A stretch of 64,000 nt of DNA from Dinoroseobacter sp034111085 (GCA_034111085.1 JAWUXZ010000034.1:186001-250000), one strand, 5' to 3'; shown: positions 1 to 9,007, counted from the first letter of the stretch. Program-made: numbers and translations. Notes: generated from the letters alone by a model not told the origin.

Positions 1-146
1 TTGAGGCGGCGGTCAGTCGAGACTATCCGGTGATCTTTGGCACGCTCTTTGTGTTTGGCTTGATCGGTCTGACGATGGGGCTGATCTCGGACCTGATGTA
101 TGTCTGGATCGACCCGCGAATCGACTTTGAATCGCGAGAGACCTGA
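1..146 (+). CDS. yejB: C-terminal end of ABC transporter permease (YejB-like), partial
   Basis: The open frame runs in from the left edge and stops with TGA at 144-146, giving about 47 residues. It has one hydrophobic segment (FGTLFVFGLIGLTMGLISDL) and ends in the tail WIDPRIDFES, which is typical of the last residues of DppB/YejB-type permeases. It would be an inner-membrane channel subunit of a peptide importer. The yejE start lies one base after its stop, so the two are surely co-transcribed and probably translationally coupled. The identity rests mainly on the yejE and yejF genes that follow. Confidence 0.8.
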   Translation, partial: EAAVSRDYPVIFGTLFVFGLIGLTMGLISDLMYVWIDPRIDFESRET

Positions 147-147
147 G

Positions 148-1302
148 ATGGCTGTCGCGGACACGCTGCCTGAGGCACGGCGCAAGCGGTGGAATACGCT
201 GTCGCCGTTGAACGCACGCCGCTGGCAGAATTTTTGCGCCAATCGCCGGGCCTATTGGTCGCTTTGGTTATTCTCGATCTTGTTTGGCCTGACGCTGATG
301 GCGGAGTTTATCGCCAACGACAAACCGATCATCGTCAGCTTTCAGGGCGAGTGGTATTCCCCGATCACCAGCTTTCATCCTGAGACGGCATTCGGCGGTG
401 ATTTTCGCACCGAAGCTGTCTACCGCGATGTGGAAGTGCAGTGCCTGATCGTGTCTGGCGGGCTTGAGGATTGCTGGGACGACCCCGAGGGCGTGATCGC
501 GCAGGTCCAAGAAACAGGCCAGTTTGACGGCCAACAGGTGGAGGCGGGCTGGATGCTCTGGCCGCTGATTCCCTACAGCTATAACACCGTTAACGACATT
601 GATGGCGCGGCCCCAAGTGCGCCTGATGGCACCCATTGGTTGGGCACAGATGACACTGCGCGCGATGTGCTGGCACGGGTGATCTACGGGTTCCGGCTGA
701 GCGTGACGTTTGCGCTGGTGGTGACGCTGCTGACGAGTGTGATTGGGATCACTGCCGGGGCCATTCAGGGCTATTTTGGCGGTCTTGTTGACCTCGTGTT
801 CCAGCGGGTTATCGAGCTGTGGGGCGCGACGCCGAGCCTTTACATTATCATCATTGTGGCAGCGATTTTTCAGATGAATTTCTGGTTATTGGTGTTCTTG
901 ATGGTGCTGTTTGGCTGGACAGCGCTTGTGGGCGTGGTGCGGGCGGAATTCCTGCGCGCCCGGAATTTTGAGTATGTCCGGGCCGCGCGCGCGCTGGGCG
1001 TGTCGAACGCGACGATCATGTTTCGCCATGTGTTGCCGAACGCGATGGTTGCCACAGTAACCATGTTGCCGTTCATCATTACCGGCGCGATTGGGTCACT
1101 TGCATCACTGGATTTCTTGGGCTTTGGCCTGCCGTCGTCGTCACCCTCGCTGGGCGAGTTGACTTTGCAGGCCAAGCAGAACCTGCAAGCGCCATGGTTG
1201 GGGTTCACCGCATTCTTCACCTTCGCGATTATGCTGTCGCTGCTGGTGTTCGTCTTTGAGGGCATCCGCGATGCGTTCGATCCGAGAAAGACATTCTCAT
1301 GA
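148..1302 (+). CDS. yejE: ABC transporter permease YejE
   Basis: 384-aa inner-membrane permease, the second channel subunit of a YejABEF-type oligopeptide (microcin C-like) importer. One N-terminal membrane segment (about residues 28-50) is followed by a long periplasmic insert of about 120 residues, as in YejE rather than in ordinary DppC. Then come five hydrophobic segments. The cytoplasmic EAA loop that contacts the ATPase reads YVRAARALGVSNATIMFRHV. I took ATG 148 rather than the in-frame codon at 100, because 148 follows the upstream stop by one base and the protein then starts in the usual family position. It overlaps yejF by ATGA. The substrate in this organism is unknown; peptides are the inference. 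Confidence 0.93.
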   Translation: MAVADTLPEARRKRWNTLSPLNARRWQNFCANRRAYWSLWLFSILFGLTLMAEFIANDKPIIVSFQGEWYSPITSFHPETAFGGDFRTEAVYRDVEVQCLIVSGGLEDCWDDPEGVIAQVQETGQFDGQQVEAGWMLWPLIPYSYNTVNDIDGAAPSAPDGTHWLGTDDTARDVLARVIYGFRLSVTFALVVTLLTSVIGITAGAIQGYFGGLVDLVFQRVIELWGATPSLYIIIIVAAIFQMNFWLLVFLMVLFGWTALVGVVRAEFLRARNFEYVRAARALGVSNATIMFRHVLPNAMVATVTMLPFIITGAIGSLASLDFLGFGLPSSSPSLGELTLQAKQNLQAPWLGFTAFFTFAIMLSLLVFVFEGIRDAFDPRKTFS

Positions 1303-2912
1303 CGCCGCTGTTGAAGGTTGAGGGGCTGAATGTGCGGTTCCGCCAAGGTGGGGCGGTCACACACGCCGTGCGTAATGTCAGCTTTGAGGTCGGCAAGGGC
1401 GAGACGGTCGCGCTGGTCGGCGAGTCCGGGTCCGGCAAGTCGGTCACGGCGCTGAGCACGGTATCGTTGTTGCCCGAAAGCGCCGAGGTTGAGGGCAGCA
1501 TTACCTACGCGGGCGCTCAGTTGCTGGGCGTGGACGAGACGGCGCTGCGCAAGGTGCGCGGCAATGACATCAGCTTCATTTTTCAAGAACCGATGACCTC
1601 GCTGAACCCGCTGCATACGATCGAGAAGCAGTTGGGCGAGACGCTGACGGTGCATCAGGGCCTTACCGGGGCTGCGGCGCGCGCACGGATAATCGAGTTG
1701 CTGGAGAAGGTCGGTATCCGGGAGGCCGAGAGCCGTCTGAGCGCCTATCCCCACCAGCTATCTGGCGGGCAGCGCCAACGCGTTATGATTGCGATGGCAC
1801 TGGCCAATGGGCCTGAATTGCTGGTCGCCGATGAGCCGACGACCGCGCTCGATGTGACGATCCAAGCGCAAATCCTCGATCTGCTGGCGGACCTAAAGGA
1901 ACGCGAGGGGATGAGCCTGCTGTTTATCACTCATGATCTAGGCATCGTACGCAAGATTGCGGACCGGGTTTGCGTGATGCAGGGCGGCGAGATCGTCGAG
2001 ACCGGGCCTACGGCTGAGATTTTCTCGAACCCGCAGCATCCTTATACCAAGAAATTACTGGCGGCTGATCCGTCGGGCGCGCCTGATCCGGTGGCTGAGA
2101 ACGCGGCTGAGATCCTGTCGACGAACGATCTGCGGATATGGTTTCCGATCACGGCAGGTTTGCTGCGCCGCACGGTTGGCCATGTGAAGGCGGTCAATGC
2201 CGCAACGCTGTCGGTGCGCGCTGGTGAAACTGTGGGCGTCGTGGGTGAAAGTGGGTCTGGCAAGACGACCTTGGCGCTTGCGGTGATGCGGCTGTTGTCG
2301 TCCCAAGGGCCGATCACGTTTCAAGGACGCGACATTCAGGGGCTCTCGTCCAAGGCGCTGCGACCGATCCGGCGTGACATGCAAATCGTGTTCCAAGACC
2401 CGTTTGGCAGCCTGAGCCCGCGCATGACCGTCGCACAGATTATTGCCGAAGGGCTGACGGTCCATGAGGTCGATGCGGCGCGTGAGCCGCGTGATATGGT
2501 GGCGGAAATGTTGACGGAAGTTGGCCTCGACCCCGCGATGATGGACCGGTATCCGCACGAGTTTTCCGGCGGCCAACGCCAGCGCGTCGCGATTGCGCGT
2601 GCGATGATTCTGCGTCCCAAGCTGGTGGTGTTGGACGAGCCGACAAGTGCGCTTGATATGACCGTGCAAGTACAGATCGTTGAGTTGTTGCGGAATTTGC
2701 AGCGCAAATACGGGTTGGCCTATCTGTTTATTAGCCATGACCTGAGGGTCGTGCGCGCGCTGAGCCATAAGGTCATCGTCATGAAGCAGGGCGATGTTGT
2801 GGAAATGGGCGATGTGCAGGCGGTGTTTGATGCGCCGCAGACCGAGTACACGCGCGAGCTAATGGCAGCGGCCTTTGATTTGAAAGCCGCCGGAGTGGTC
2901 GGAGCTGCCTAG
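1299..2912 (+). CDS. yejF: ABC transporter ATP-binding protein YejF (two nucleotide-binding domains)
   Basis: 537-aa fused double ATPase that would energise the YejB/YejE channel from the cytoplasmic side. Both halves are complete: Walker A GESGSGKS and signature LSGGQRQRV in the first, Walker A GESGSGKT and signature FSGGQRQRV in the second. Each also has a Walker B region (VADEPTTALD, VLDEPTSALD) and the H-loop (FITHD, FISHD). The fused-dimer layout separates YejF from DppD/DppF pairs. Its start overlaps the yejE stop (ATGA). It ends 10 bases from the end of convergent hemN, with no room for a clear terminator. Confidence 0.95.
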   Translation: MTPLLKVEGLNVRFRQGGAVTHAVRNVSFEVGKGETVALVGESGSGKSVTALSTVSLLPESAEVEGSITYAGAQLLGVDETALRKVRGNDISFIFQEPMTSLNPLHTIEKQLGETLTVHQGLTGAAARARIIELLEKVGIREAESRLSAYPHQLSGGQRQRVMIAMALANGPELLVADEPTTALDVTIQAQILDLLADLKEREGMSLLFITHDLGIVRKIADRVCVMQGGEIVETGPTAEIFSNPQHPYTKKLLAADPSGAPDPVAENAAEILSTNDLRIWFPITAGLLRRTVGHVKAVNAATLSVRAGETVGVVGESGSGKTTLALAVMRLLSSQGPITFQGRDIQGLSSKALRPIRRDMQIVFQDPFGSLSPRMTVAQIIAEGLTVHEVDAAREPRDMVAEMLTEVGLDPAMMDRYPHEFSGGQRQRVAIARAMILRPKLVVLDEPTSALDMTVQVQIVELLRNLQRKYGLAYLFISHDLRVVRALSHKVIVMKQGDVVEMGDVQAVFDAPQTEYTRELMAAAFDLKAAGVVGAA

Positions 2913-2922
2913 GGTCTAGTGC

Positions 2923-4278
2923 CTAGATCGCCCCGGAATGGCTATTTTCTGACATCTCGTAGGTATCGAAAGTACGCGCGATCATTCGGGTCAGTGGACG
3001 GCCCTCGTGGACGATCTCGATGCCCTCGGACGTGATGCGCACCATGTCAGGGAATGCATCGGACGCTTGGCGGTACATCTTCTCTAGCTGGGCGCGCGTG
3101 GTGCCAAACCCCTCGATGATCTCGTCGGAATTGATCGCAAAATCGCACATCAAGGCCTCGATCAGGCGCGCGCGCATGAGGTCGTCGCCCTTGAAGGCAT
3201 GACCGCGCACTGTCGCGAACTGGCCTGCGCGAATGGCTTTGGTGTAGGCCGCCGTCCCACTGGCGTTCTGGGCAAAGCCGCCCGGAAAACGCGAGATTGC
3301 CGAGGCCCCGAGGCCGATCAGCACCGGCGCTTTGTCGTCGACGTAACCTTGGAAGTTGCGCCGCAGATGTCCGGTGCGCTGTGCGGTATCGAGCCCGTCA
3401 CCTTTACGGGCGAAGTGGTCGATTCCGATCTCGCTATATCCGTCCCACAAGAACAGGCGGCGCGCGGTTTCAAACAGCTTGAGGCGTTCTTGTGGCGTCG
3501 GCAATTGGTCTGCGGGGATCATGGTTTGGCGCCGCGCCATCCAAGGCACATGGGCATAGCCATAAAGGGCGACCCGGTCCGGCGACAGCGACAGCAGCTT
3601 TTGTACGGAATCCGTAATCTTGTCGGGGGTTTGACTGGGCAGCCCGTATAGAATGTCCGCGTTGAGGCTGTGAATGTCGCGCGCGCGCAAGGCCTCTACT
3701 GTTTGGGCCGTGATCTCGAACGTCTGGCTGCGCCCGATGATGTCTTGAATGTCGGGGTCGAAATCCTGAACCCCGATGGAGGCACGATTCATCCCTTCGG
3801 AGGCGAGCGCATCGAGGCGCGCTTCATCAATCTCGCTTGGGTCAATCTCGACAGAGAATTCCACGTCGTCATTAAGCTCGGCGAGCGTGCGCACCGCAGC
3901 GGCCAATTCATGCATCATGTCAGGTGCGAGCAGCGTCGGCGTGCCGCCCCCCCAATGGATGCGCGCGACCTTTACACCTTGCGGCAGCGCACTGCGCAGC
4001 ATCGCAACTTCTGCAAGCAAAGTATCCAAATAGGCGCGCACGGGTGCCATTGTGGTCGTCCCTTGGGTGCGACAGGCGCAGAACCAACACAGACGACGGC
4101 AGAATGGTATATGCAGATAAATCGAGATCGGCGTTTCAGGCGTCAGTTGCCCAACCCAATCAAGATAATGTCCGGGCCCGATATCGTTTTTGAAATGCGT
4201 GGCGGTCGGATAGCTGGTATACCGAGGTACGCGCGAGTCAAACAAACCCAAACGGGAAAGTTGTGCTTTAATTTCCAT
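2923..4278 (-). CDS. hemN: Oxygen-independent coproporphyrinogen III oxidase
   Basis: 451-aa radical-SAM enzyme that decarboxylates coproporphyrinogen III to protoporphyrinogen IX without oxygen, in the cytoplasm. The SAM-binding cluster motif reads CRRLCWFCAC (Cys60, 64, 67 and an extra Cys69), the HemN pattern CX3CX2CXC. The family N-terminus RYTSYPTATHF is present. The frame stays open upstream to 4359, but ATG 4278 gives the usual HemN start. A GGAG lies only two bases before it, an unusually short spacing. The gene is divergent from fnrL, and an FNR-type palindrome at 4312-4325 lies 33 bases upstream, so low-oxygen activation by FnrL is likely. Confidence 0.95.
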   Translation of the reverse strand: MEIKAQLSRLGLFDSRVPRYTSYPTATHFKNDIGPGHYLDWVGQLTPETPISIYLHIPFCRRLCWFCACRTQGTTTMAPVRAYLDTLLAEVAMLRSALPQGVKVARIHWGGGTPTLLAPDMMHELAAAVRTLAELNDDVEFSVEIDPSEIDEARLDALASEGMNRASIGVQDFDPDIQDIIGRSQTFEITAQTVEALRARDIHSLNADILYGLPSQTPDKITDSVQKLLSLSPDRVALYGYAHVPWMARRQTMIPADQLPTPQERLKLFETARRLFLWDGYSEIGIDHFARKGDGLDTAQRTGHLRRNFQGYVDDKAPVLIGLGASAISRFPGGFAQNASGTAAYTKAIRAGQFATVRGHAFKGDDLMRARLIEALMCDFAINSDEIIEGFGTTRAQLEKMYRQASDAFPDMVRITSEGIEIVHEGRPLTRMIARTFDTYEMSENSHSGAI

Positions 4279-4311
4279 GTCTCCATAATGCCCTCTTATT
4301 GAGGGGATTCT

Positions 4312-4325
4312 TTGACCCAGATCAA
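4312..4325. promoter_or_regulatory. FNR/FnrL binding site between hemN and fnrL
   Basis: TTGACCCAGATCAA matches the FNR consensus TTGAT-N4-ATCAA at 9 of 10 positions. It sits in the hemN/fnrL divergent gap. For hemN, a site centred 40.5 to 41.5 bases before the transcription start would put that start on the hemN ATG itself; CATTAT (4285-4290, minus strand) would be the -10. For fnrL the site is 11 bases before the proposed start codon, which fits autorepression better than activation. Confidence 0.85.
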
Positions 4326-4336
4326 TTGGATCCCAA

Positions 4337-5083
4337 ATGACACCTAAATCTATGCTCACTCTTGAAAAAGACTGCTCCGAATGCCCGATCCGATATCGGG
4401 CAGTTTGCGCTCGGTGTGAGACGGATGAACTGTCGCTTCTGGAAACGATGCGGTTCTATCGTCACTATAAAGCCGGCCAAACGATTGTCTGGTCAGGTGA
4501 TGAGATGTCGTTTGTTGGGTCCGTTGTTGCGGGTATTGCGACGCTGAGCCAGACTATGGAAGACGGACGCCGTCAGATGGTCGGCCTGCTTTTGCCGTCT
4601 GATTTTTTGGGCCGCCCCGGACGCACATTCGCCCCCTATGATGTCACGGCGACCACCGACCTAACGCTCTGTTGTTTCAAGAAAAAGCCGTTCGAGGGTT
4701 TGATGATTTCGACCCCACATGTCGCGCAGCGCTTGCTGGAAATGACGCTGGATGAGCTGGATGCCGCCCGCGAATGGATGTTGCTTCTGGGGCGCAAAAC
4801 GGCCCGTGAAAAGATCGCAAGCCTGATTGCGATTATTGCACGGCGTGACGTGGCGCTCGGCAACAACAATCCGCGCGTTGCCTTTACGTTTGAGTTGCCG
4901 ATGACCCGTGAAGCAATGGCCGACTATCTGGGTCTGACGCTGGAGACGGTCAGTCGGCAGGTGTCAGCCCTTAAGCGCGAGGGCGTTATTGTACTTGTGG
5001 GCAAGCGCACCGTGACAATCCCCGACTTTGCAGTGCTGCTAGGCGAGACCGGCGATGACGGCGACGGCGGGTTGCTGGTCTAG
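4337..5083 (+). CDS. fnrL: FNR-family oxygen-sensing transcription regulator FnrL
   Basis: 248-aa CRP/FNR-family regulator. Four Cys near the N-terminus (13, 16, 24, 27) plus Cys112/113 fit the [4Fe-4S] oxygen sensor; Cys13/16/24 and one of Cys112/113 are the probable ligands by FnrL precedent. A cyclic-nucleotide-like beta-roll (about 35-120) and a C-terminal winged helix follow. The recognition helix LTLETVSRQVSALK carries the E-xx-SR pattern that reads TTGAT-type half sites. ATG 4337 is used, but ATG 4352 is also possible and would leave all Cys intact. It is divergent from hemN and directly upstream of the cco block, its likely regulon. Confidence 0.94.
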   Translation: MTPKSMLTLEKDCSECPIRYRAVCARCETDELSLLETMRFYRHYKAGQTIVWSGDEMSFVGSVVAGIATLSQTMEDGRRQMVGLLLPSDFLGRPGRTFAPYDVTATTDLTLCCFKKKPFEGLMISTPHVAQRLLEMTLDELDAAREWMLLLGRKTAREKIASLIAIIARRDVALGNNNPRVAFTFELPMTREAMADYLGLTLETVSRQVSALKREGVIVLVGKRTVTIPDFAVLLGETGDDGDGGLLV

Positions 5084-5280
5084 CAACTTAATGAGCGGCT
5101 GATTTTGAAGTTGGGCGCGCTGTCGAAAAAGTGGCTATCTTCATATTATAAGTAAGACATCTGGGCGTATCCGTATGCCCTGAACGCCCTTGGCGTGGGT
5201 TGTCTTGCCGCCTGAGCGGCCTCGGCGATATCCGGGCGGCCTCAAAACAAACGCAACTTCCTTCGAACAACTGCGGCTCT

Positions 5281-5294
5281 TTGACATGGATCAA
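5281..5294. promoter_or_regulatory. FNR/FnrL binding site upstream of ccoN
   Basis: TTGACATGGATCAA matches the FNR consensus at 9 of 10 positions and has the same half sites as the hemN site. Its centre is about 103 bases before the ccoN ATG. With the usual -41.5 spacing, transcription would start near 5329 and give a 5' leader of about 62 bases. The leader 5295-5390 holds no other gene. Confidence 0.87.
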
Positions 5295-5390
5295 GGAGGC
5301 TCAATCTCCGGTGGGGCATCACCGCCCAGAGAGACGAGCCGAGTCTGTGTTCCGGGAGCGGCCGTCTTACCCATTTCGAAGGGACGAAAC

Positions 5391-6995
5391 ATGTGGGACT
5401 ATATTAAGATGATCCTCCTGGGGGTCGTTGTACTGGGGGCAGCAATTGCTGCGAACTTTGCACGTGATCTGGCATATCAGGTCCATGCGATCATTATACT
5501 TGCTGTGGCCGGTGGCCTATTTGTCTGGACCGTCCGCCAAGTGGGCGAGCCGAAAACGGCCGTCACAAATACTGGCGAATACATGGATGATGTCATCCGT
5601 GCAGGCGTCATCGCGACATCTTTCTGGGGGGTGACTGGATTTCTGGTCGGGACGTTTATCGCGTTCCAATTGGCATACCCAGTGCTCAACTTTGAGTGGG
5701 CGCAAGGCTATCTGAATTTCGGCAAACTTCGCCCGCTACACACATCAGCGGTAATTTTTGCGTTTGGCGGCAATGCCTTGATCTGTACGTCGTTCTATAT
5801 CGTGCAGCGAACCTCGGCGTCGAGGCTTTGGGGCGGCAACCTCGCGTGGTTCGTGTTCTGGGGCTACAACCTATTTATCGTGCTGGCGGCAACTGGCTAT
5901 CTGCTGGGCGCAACCCAGTCGAAAGAATACGCCGAGCCTGAGTGGTACGTTGACCTGTGGCTGACCGTAGTTTGGGTCGCCTATCTGCTGGTCTTTATGG
6001 GCACGATCATGACCCGCAAGGAAAAGCACATCTACGTCGCCAACTGGTTCTACTTGGCGTTCATTGTCACCGTCGCAATGCTGCATATCGTAAACAACCT
6101 GTCGCTGCCGGTGTCGATCTTCGGCTCGCGCTCGGTCTCGATCTTCTCGGGTGTGCAGGACGCAATGGTGCAGTGGTGGTACGGCCATAACGCCGTTGGT
6201 TTCTTCCTGACCGCAGGCTTTCTGGGCATGATGTACTACTTTGCGCCCAAGCAGGCCGAACGTCCGGTGTTCAGCTACAAGCTGTCGATCATCCACTTCT
6301 GGGCTTTGATCTTCCTCTATATCTGGGCGGGTCCACACCACTTGCACTACACCGCTTTGCCGGACTGGGCTTCGACCCTCGGCATGGTGTTCTCGATCGT
6401 GCTGTGGATGCCTTCATGGGGCGGGATGATCAACGGTCTGATGACGCTGTCTGGCGCATGGGACAAGCTGCGCACCGATCCGGTGATCCGCATGATGGTC
6501 GTCTCGATTGGCTTCTACGGCATGTCCACGTTCGAGGGCCCGATGATGTCGATCCGCGCCGTGAACTCGCTGTCGCACTATACCGACTGGACCATTGGTC
6601 ACGTCCATTCTGGCGCGCTTGGCTGGAACGGCATGATCACCTTCGGCGCACTCTACTTCCTTGTGCCGAAACTGTGGAACAAGGAGCGCCTCTATTCGCT
6701 GTCGCTGGTGTCTTGGCACTTCTGGCTCGCGACTATCGGGATCGTTCTTTACGCATCCTCGATGTGGGTGACTGGTATCATGGAAGGCCTGATGTGGCGT
6801 GAAGTTGATGCCAACGGCTTCCTCGTGAACTCGTTCGCCGACACCGTGGCGGCTAAGTTCCCGATGTATGTCGTGCGTAGCTTGGGCGGCGTTTTGTTCC
6901 TAAGCGGTGCGATCATCATGTGCGTCAACCTCTGGCTGACAGTCACGCGAGGCACGGTGAAAGCCGCCGCTCCGCTGGCCCAGCCTGCTGAATAG
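5391..6995 (+). CDS. ccoN: cbb3-type cytochrome c oxidase subunit I
   Basis: 534-aa catalytic subunit of the high-affinity cbb3 oxidase, carrying heme b and the heme b3-CuB centre, with about 12 membrane segments. Metal-ligand regions are visible: HTSAVIFAFGG, WWYGHNAVGFF, AGPHHLHYTALPDW and IGHVHSGALGWNG. ATG 5391 was chosen over the codon at 5190, because the extra stretch is not CcoN-like and would run through the FNR site. It heads ccoNOQP, with ccoO 12 bases downstream behind an AGGAGG-type ribosome site (6994-7000). Confidence 0.97.
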   Translation: MWDYIKMILLGVVVLGAAIAANFARDLAYQVHAIIILAVAGGLFVWTVRQVGEPKTAVTNTGEYMDDVIRAGVIATSFWGVTGFLVGTFIAFQLAYPVLNFEWAQGYLNFGKLRPLHTSAVIFAFGGNALICTSFYIVQRTSASRLWGGNLAWFVFWGYNLFIVLAATGYLLGATQSKEYAEPEWYVDLWLTVVWVAYLLVFMGTIMTRKEKHIYVANWFYLAFIVTVAMLHIVNNLSLPVSIFGSRSVSIFSGVQDAMVQWWYGHNAVGFFLTAGFLGMMYYFAPKQAERPVFSYKLSIIHFWALIFLYIWAGPHHLHYTALPDWASTLGMVFSIVLWMPSWGGMINGLMTLSGAWDKLRTDPVIRMMVVSIGFYGMSTFEGPMMSIRAVNSLSHYTDWTIGHVHSGALGWNGMITFGALYFLVPKLWNKERLYSLSLVSWHFWLATIGIVLYASSMWVTGIMEGLMWREVDANGFLVNSFADTVAAKFPMYVVRSLGGVLFLSGAIIMCVNLWLTVTRGTVKAAAPLAQPAE

Positions 6996-7007
6996 GAGGA
7001 CTGACAA

Positions 7008-7733
7008 ATGGCATTCCTTGATAAGCATAAGATCCTAGAAAAGAACGTTACACTTCTGATGGTGTTCAGCTTTTTAGCTGTCTCCATCGGTGGCATCGTG
7101 CAGATCGCGCCGCTGTTCTACCTTCAGAACACCATCGAGGATGTAGAGGGCATGCGCCCCTACTCTCCGTTGGAGCTGACGGGTCGGGAGATCTACATCC
7201 GGGAGGGGTGCTATGTGTGCCACTCTCAGATGATCCGCCCGATGCGCGACGAGGTTGAGCGGTACGGTCACTACTCGCTGGCGGCCGAGTCGAAATACGA
7301 CCACCCGTTTCAGTGGGGATCCAAGCGGACCGGGCCGGATCTGGCGCGTGTTGGCGGTCGGTATTCGGACGCATGGCATGTTGATCACCTGGTTGATCCG
7401 CAATCCGTGGTGCCCGAGAGCGTGATGCCGAAATATGGCTTCCTGCTGAACACCGTCATCGACGGCAAGTATGTCGGGGAGTTGATGGCGACCCACCGGA
7501 TGGTCGGCGTGCCCTACGACGAGACGATGCTGGCTTCGGCCCAAGCGGACTTCGCCGTGCAAGCGGACCCTGATGGGGATTGGGATGACATGCTTGCGCG
7601 CTATCCCAAAGCGCAGGTGCGTAACTTCGATGGTCGGTCCGAGTTGACCGAGATGGACGCGCTGATTGCGTATCTGCAGATGCTGGGCACGCTGGTCGAT
7701 TTCTCGACCTTCACGCCTGATGCAAGCCGCTAG
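7008..7733 (+). CDS. ccoO: cbb3-type cytochrome c oxidase subunit II (mono-heme c)
   Basis: 241-aa membrane-anchored cytochrome c subunit that passes electrons from CcoP to CcoN. There is one N-terminal membrane segment (about residues 15-38) and a single heme-binding motif CYVCHSQMIRP. Downstream Met (such as PESVMPKY) gives the likely axial ligand. Length and motif spacing are normal for CcoO. It lies 12 bases after ccoN and 10 before ccoQ, so it is part of one transcript. Confidence 0.97.
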   Translation: MAFLDKHKILEKNVTLLMVFSFLAVSIGGIVQIAPLFYLQNTIEDVEGMRPYSPLELTGREIYIREGCYVCHSQMIRPMRDEVERYGHYSLAAESKYDHPFQWGSKRTGPDLARVGGRYSDAWHVDHLVDPQSVVPESVMPKYGFLLNTVIDGKYVGELMATHRMVGVPYDETMLASAQADFAVQADPDGDWDDMLARYPKAQVRNFDGRSELTEMDALIAYLQMLGTLVDFSTFTPDASR

Positions 7734-7743
7734 GGGAACGGAC

Positions 7744-7947
7744 ATGGAAACCTATTCAATCCTGCGCCACTTCGCAGACAGCTGGGGGCTTCTGGTGATG
7801 TTTGGCTTCTTCGTCTGCGTCATCCTGTGGGCCTTCCGGCCCGGAGCACGAGCAGCGCAAAAAGACAGCGCCAATATCATCTTTCGCAATGAAGCAGAGC
7901 CTGTTGCTGTGACCCGCGCCACCCAAACGAAGGAGGCAGCGCAATGA
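7744..7947 (+). CDS. ccoQ: cbb3-type oxidase small subunit CcoQ
   Basis: 67-aa single-span membrane protein (about residues 15-34, WGLLVMFGFFVCVILWAF), followed by a charged cytoplasmic tail. CcoQ/FixQ stabilises the cbb3 complex. I used ATG 7744; the longer frame from 7666 would run back into ccoO. It overlaps the ccoP start by ATGA, and an AGGAGG ribosome site at 7931-7936 lies inside its end and serves ccoP. Confidence 0.92.
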   Translation: METYSILRHFADSWGLLVMFGFFVCVILWAFRPGARAAQKDSANIIFRNEAEPVAVTRATQTKEAAQ

Positions 7948-8813
7948 GTAAGAAACCTGACCCAAAGCACCAACAGGGTGATCCCGAAACAACGGGCCAC
8001 TCTTGGGACGGTATCGAGGAGTTTAACAATCCTTTGCCGCGCTGGTGGCTCTGGACCTTCTACGCAACGATCATCTGGGCAATCGGTTACACCATTGCCT
8101 ACCCTGCTTGGCCGTTACTGACCCAAGCAACACCGGGTCTGTTGGGCTATTCAACCCGCGGTGAAGTCCAAGAAGATATCGATGCGGTCATTGCCGCAAA
8201 TGCCGATATTGAAATGCGCCTCGCCTCGGCTGAATTGACGTCCATTTCCGATGATCCAGCGCTGCAAAGCTTCGCCACCAATGCCGGTGGTGCTGTGTTC
8301 CGCACATGGTGCGCGCAGTGTCACGGCTCGGGTGCGGCTGGGGCCAAGGGCTATCCGAACCTTCTGGATGATGACTGGCTTTGGGGTGGCACGATCGAAG
8401 AGATCCACTACACCATTAGCCACGGCATTCGGAACGATGTGGATTTCGACTCCCATTGGTCACAAATGCCCGCTTTTGGCGAATTGTTGACCGACGACGA
8501 GATCGGCGCAGTGGTTCAGCATGTGAAGGCCATCTCAGGTCAGGATCATGACGGGGCACTCGCCCAGACCGGCGGCGTTGTCTTTTATGACAACTGTGCC
8601 TCGTGCCACGGCGATGAGGGCAAGGGTGACCAGTTCCAAGGAGCACCGAACCTAACGGATGCGATTTGGCTCTATGGCGGCGACGAGGCGACACTGGCTG
8701 AGACAGTGACCTATTCGCGCTTTGGTGTGATGCCACCGTGGAACGAGCGTCTGAGCGCGGCTGAAGTTGCCGCTGTCAGCGCCTATGTTCACCAGCTTGG
8801 GGGCGGCCAGTAA
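7944..8813 (+). CDS. ccoP: cbb3-type cytochrome c oxidase subunit III (di-heme c)
   Basis: 289-aa di-heme cytochrome c, the electron entry point of the cbb3 oxidase. The N-terminal family stretch (WDGIEEFNNPLPRWW) and one membrane segment are followed by two periplasmic cytochrome c domains. Their heme motifs are CAQCH (about residue 122) and CASCH (about residue 217). MPAFGE and VMPPW supply the axial Met residues. It is coupled to ccoQ by ATGA and is the last gene of ccoNOQP. Confidence 0.97.
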   Translation: MSKKPDPKHQQGDPETTGHSWDGIEEFNNPLPRWWLWTFYATIIWAIGYTIAYPAWPLLTQATPGLLGYSTRGEVQEDIDAVIAANADIEMRLASAELTSISDDPALQSFATNAGGAVFRTWCAQCHGSGAAGAKGYPNLLDDDWLWGGTIEEIHYTISHGIRNDVDFDSHWSQMPAFGELLTDDEIGAVVQHVKAISGQDHDGALAQTGGVVFYDNCASCHGDEGKGDQFQGAPNLTDAIWLYGGDEATLAETVTYSRFGVMPPWNERLSAAEVAAVSAYVHQLGGGQ

Positions 8814-8833
8814 CGGCCCCTCCCTGACCCAAA

Positions 8834-8860
8834 CCGAGGCGCTTCAATTTAGCGTCTCGG
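8834..8860 (+). terminator. Hairpin after ccoP, possible terminator
   Basis: CCGAGGCGCT (8834-8843) and AGCGTCTCGG (8851-8860) pair over all 10 positions, one of them G-T, with a 7-base loop. It starts 21 bases after the ccoP stop. No T run follows, so it may be a Rho-independent terminator of weak type or an RNA-stability hairpin separating ccoNOQP from ccoGHIS. The rest of 8861-8993 holds no gene. Confidence 0.5.
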
Positions 8861-8993
8861 CTCTCGGCACCGATCCCAGTTCTGTTCGCGCGTTTCCCGG
8901 GGTCGGTGTCGTCTTAACGTTTTGGGACATAGCCGCACAGATATTTCGCAGGCACCCCAGGTCCCAAAGAAACTTGCATCATCGATACACAGA

Positions 8994-9007
8994 TTGATTC
9001 AGGTCAA
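8994..9007. promoter_or_regulatory. FNR/FnrL binding site upstream of ccoG
   Basis: TTGATTCAGGTCAA matches the FNR consensus at 9 of 10 positions. With a -41.5 position, transcription would start near 9042-9045, and CATAAA (9034-9039) could be the -10. This would give ccoGHIS its own low-oxygen promoter, separate from ccoNOQP. Confidence 0.83.

Noticed and set aside
3199..3651. Plus-strand frame of 150 codons over hemN
   Set aside because: Antisense to an intact radical-SAM gene; no motif.
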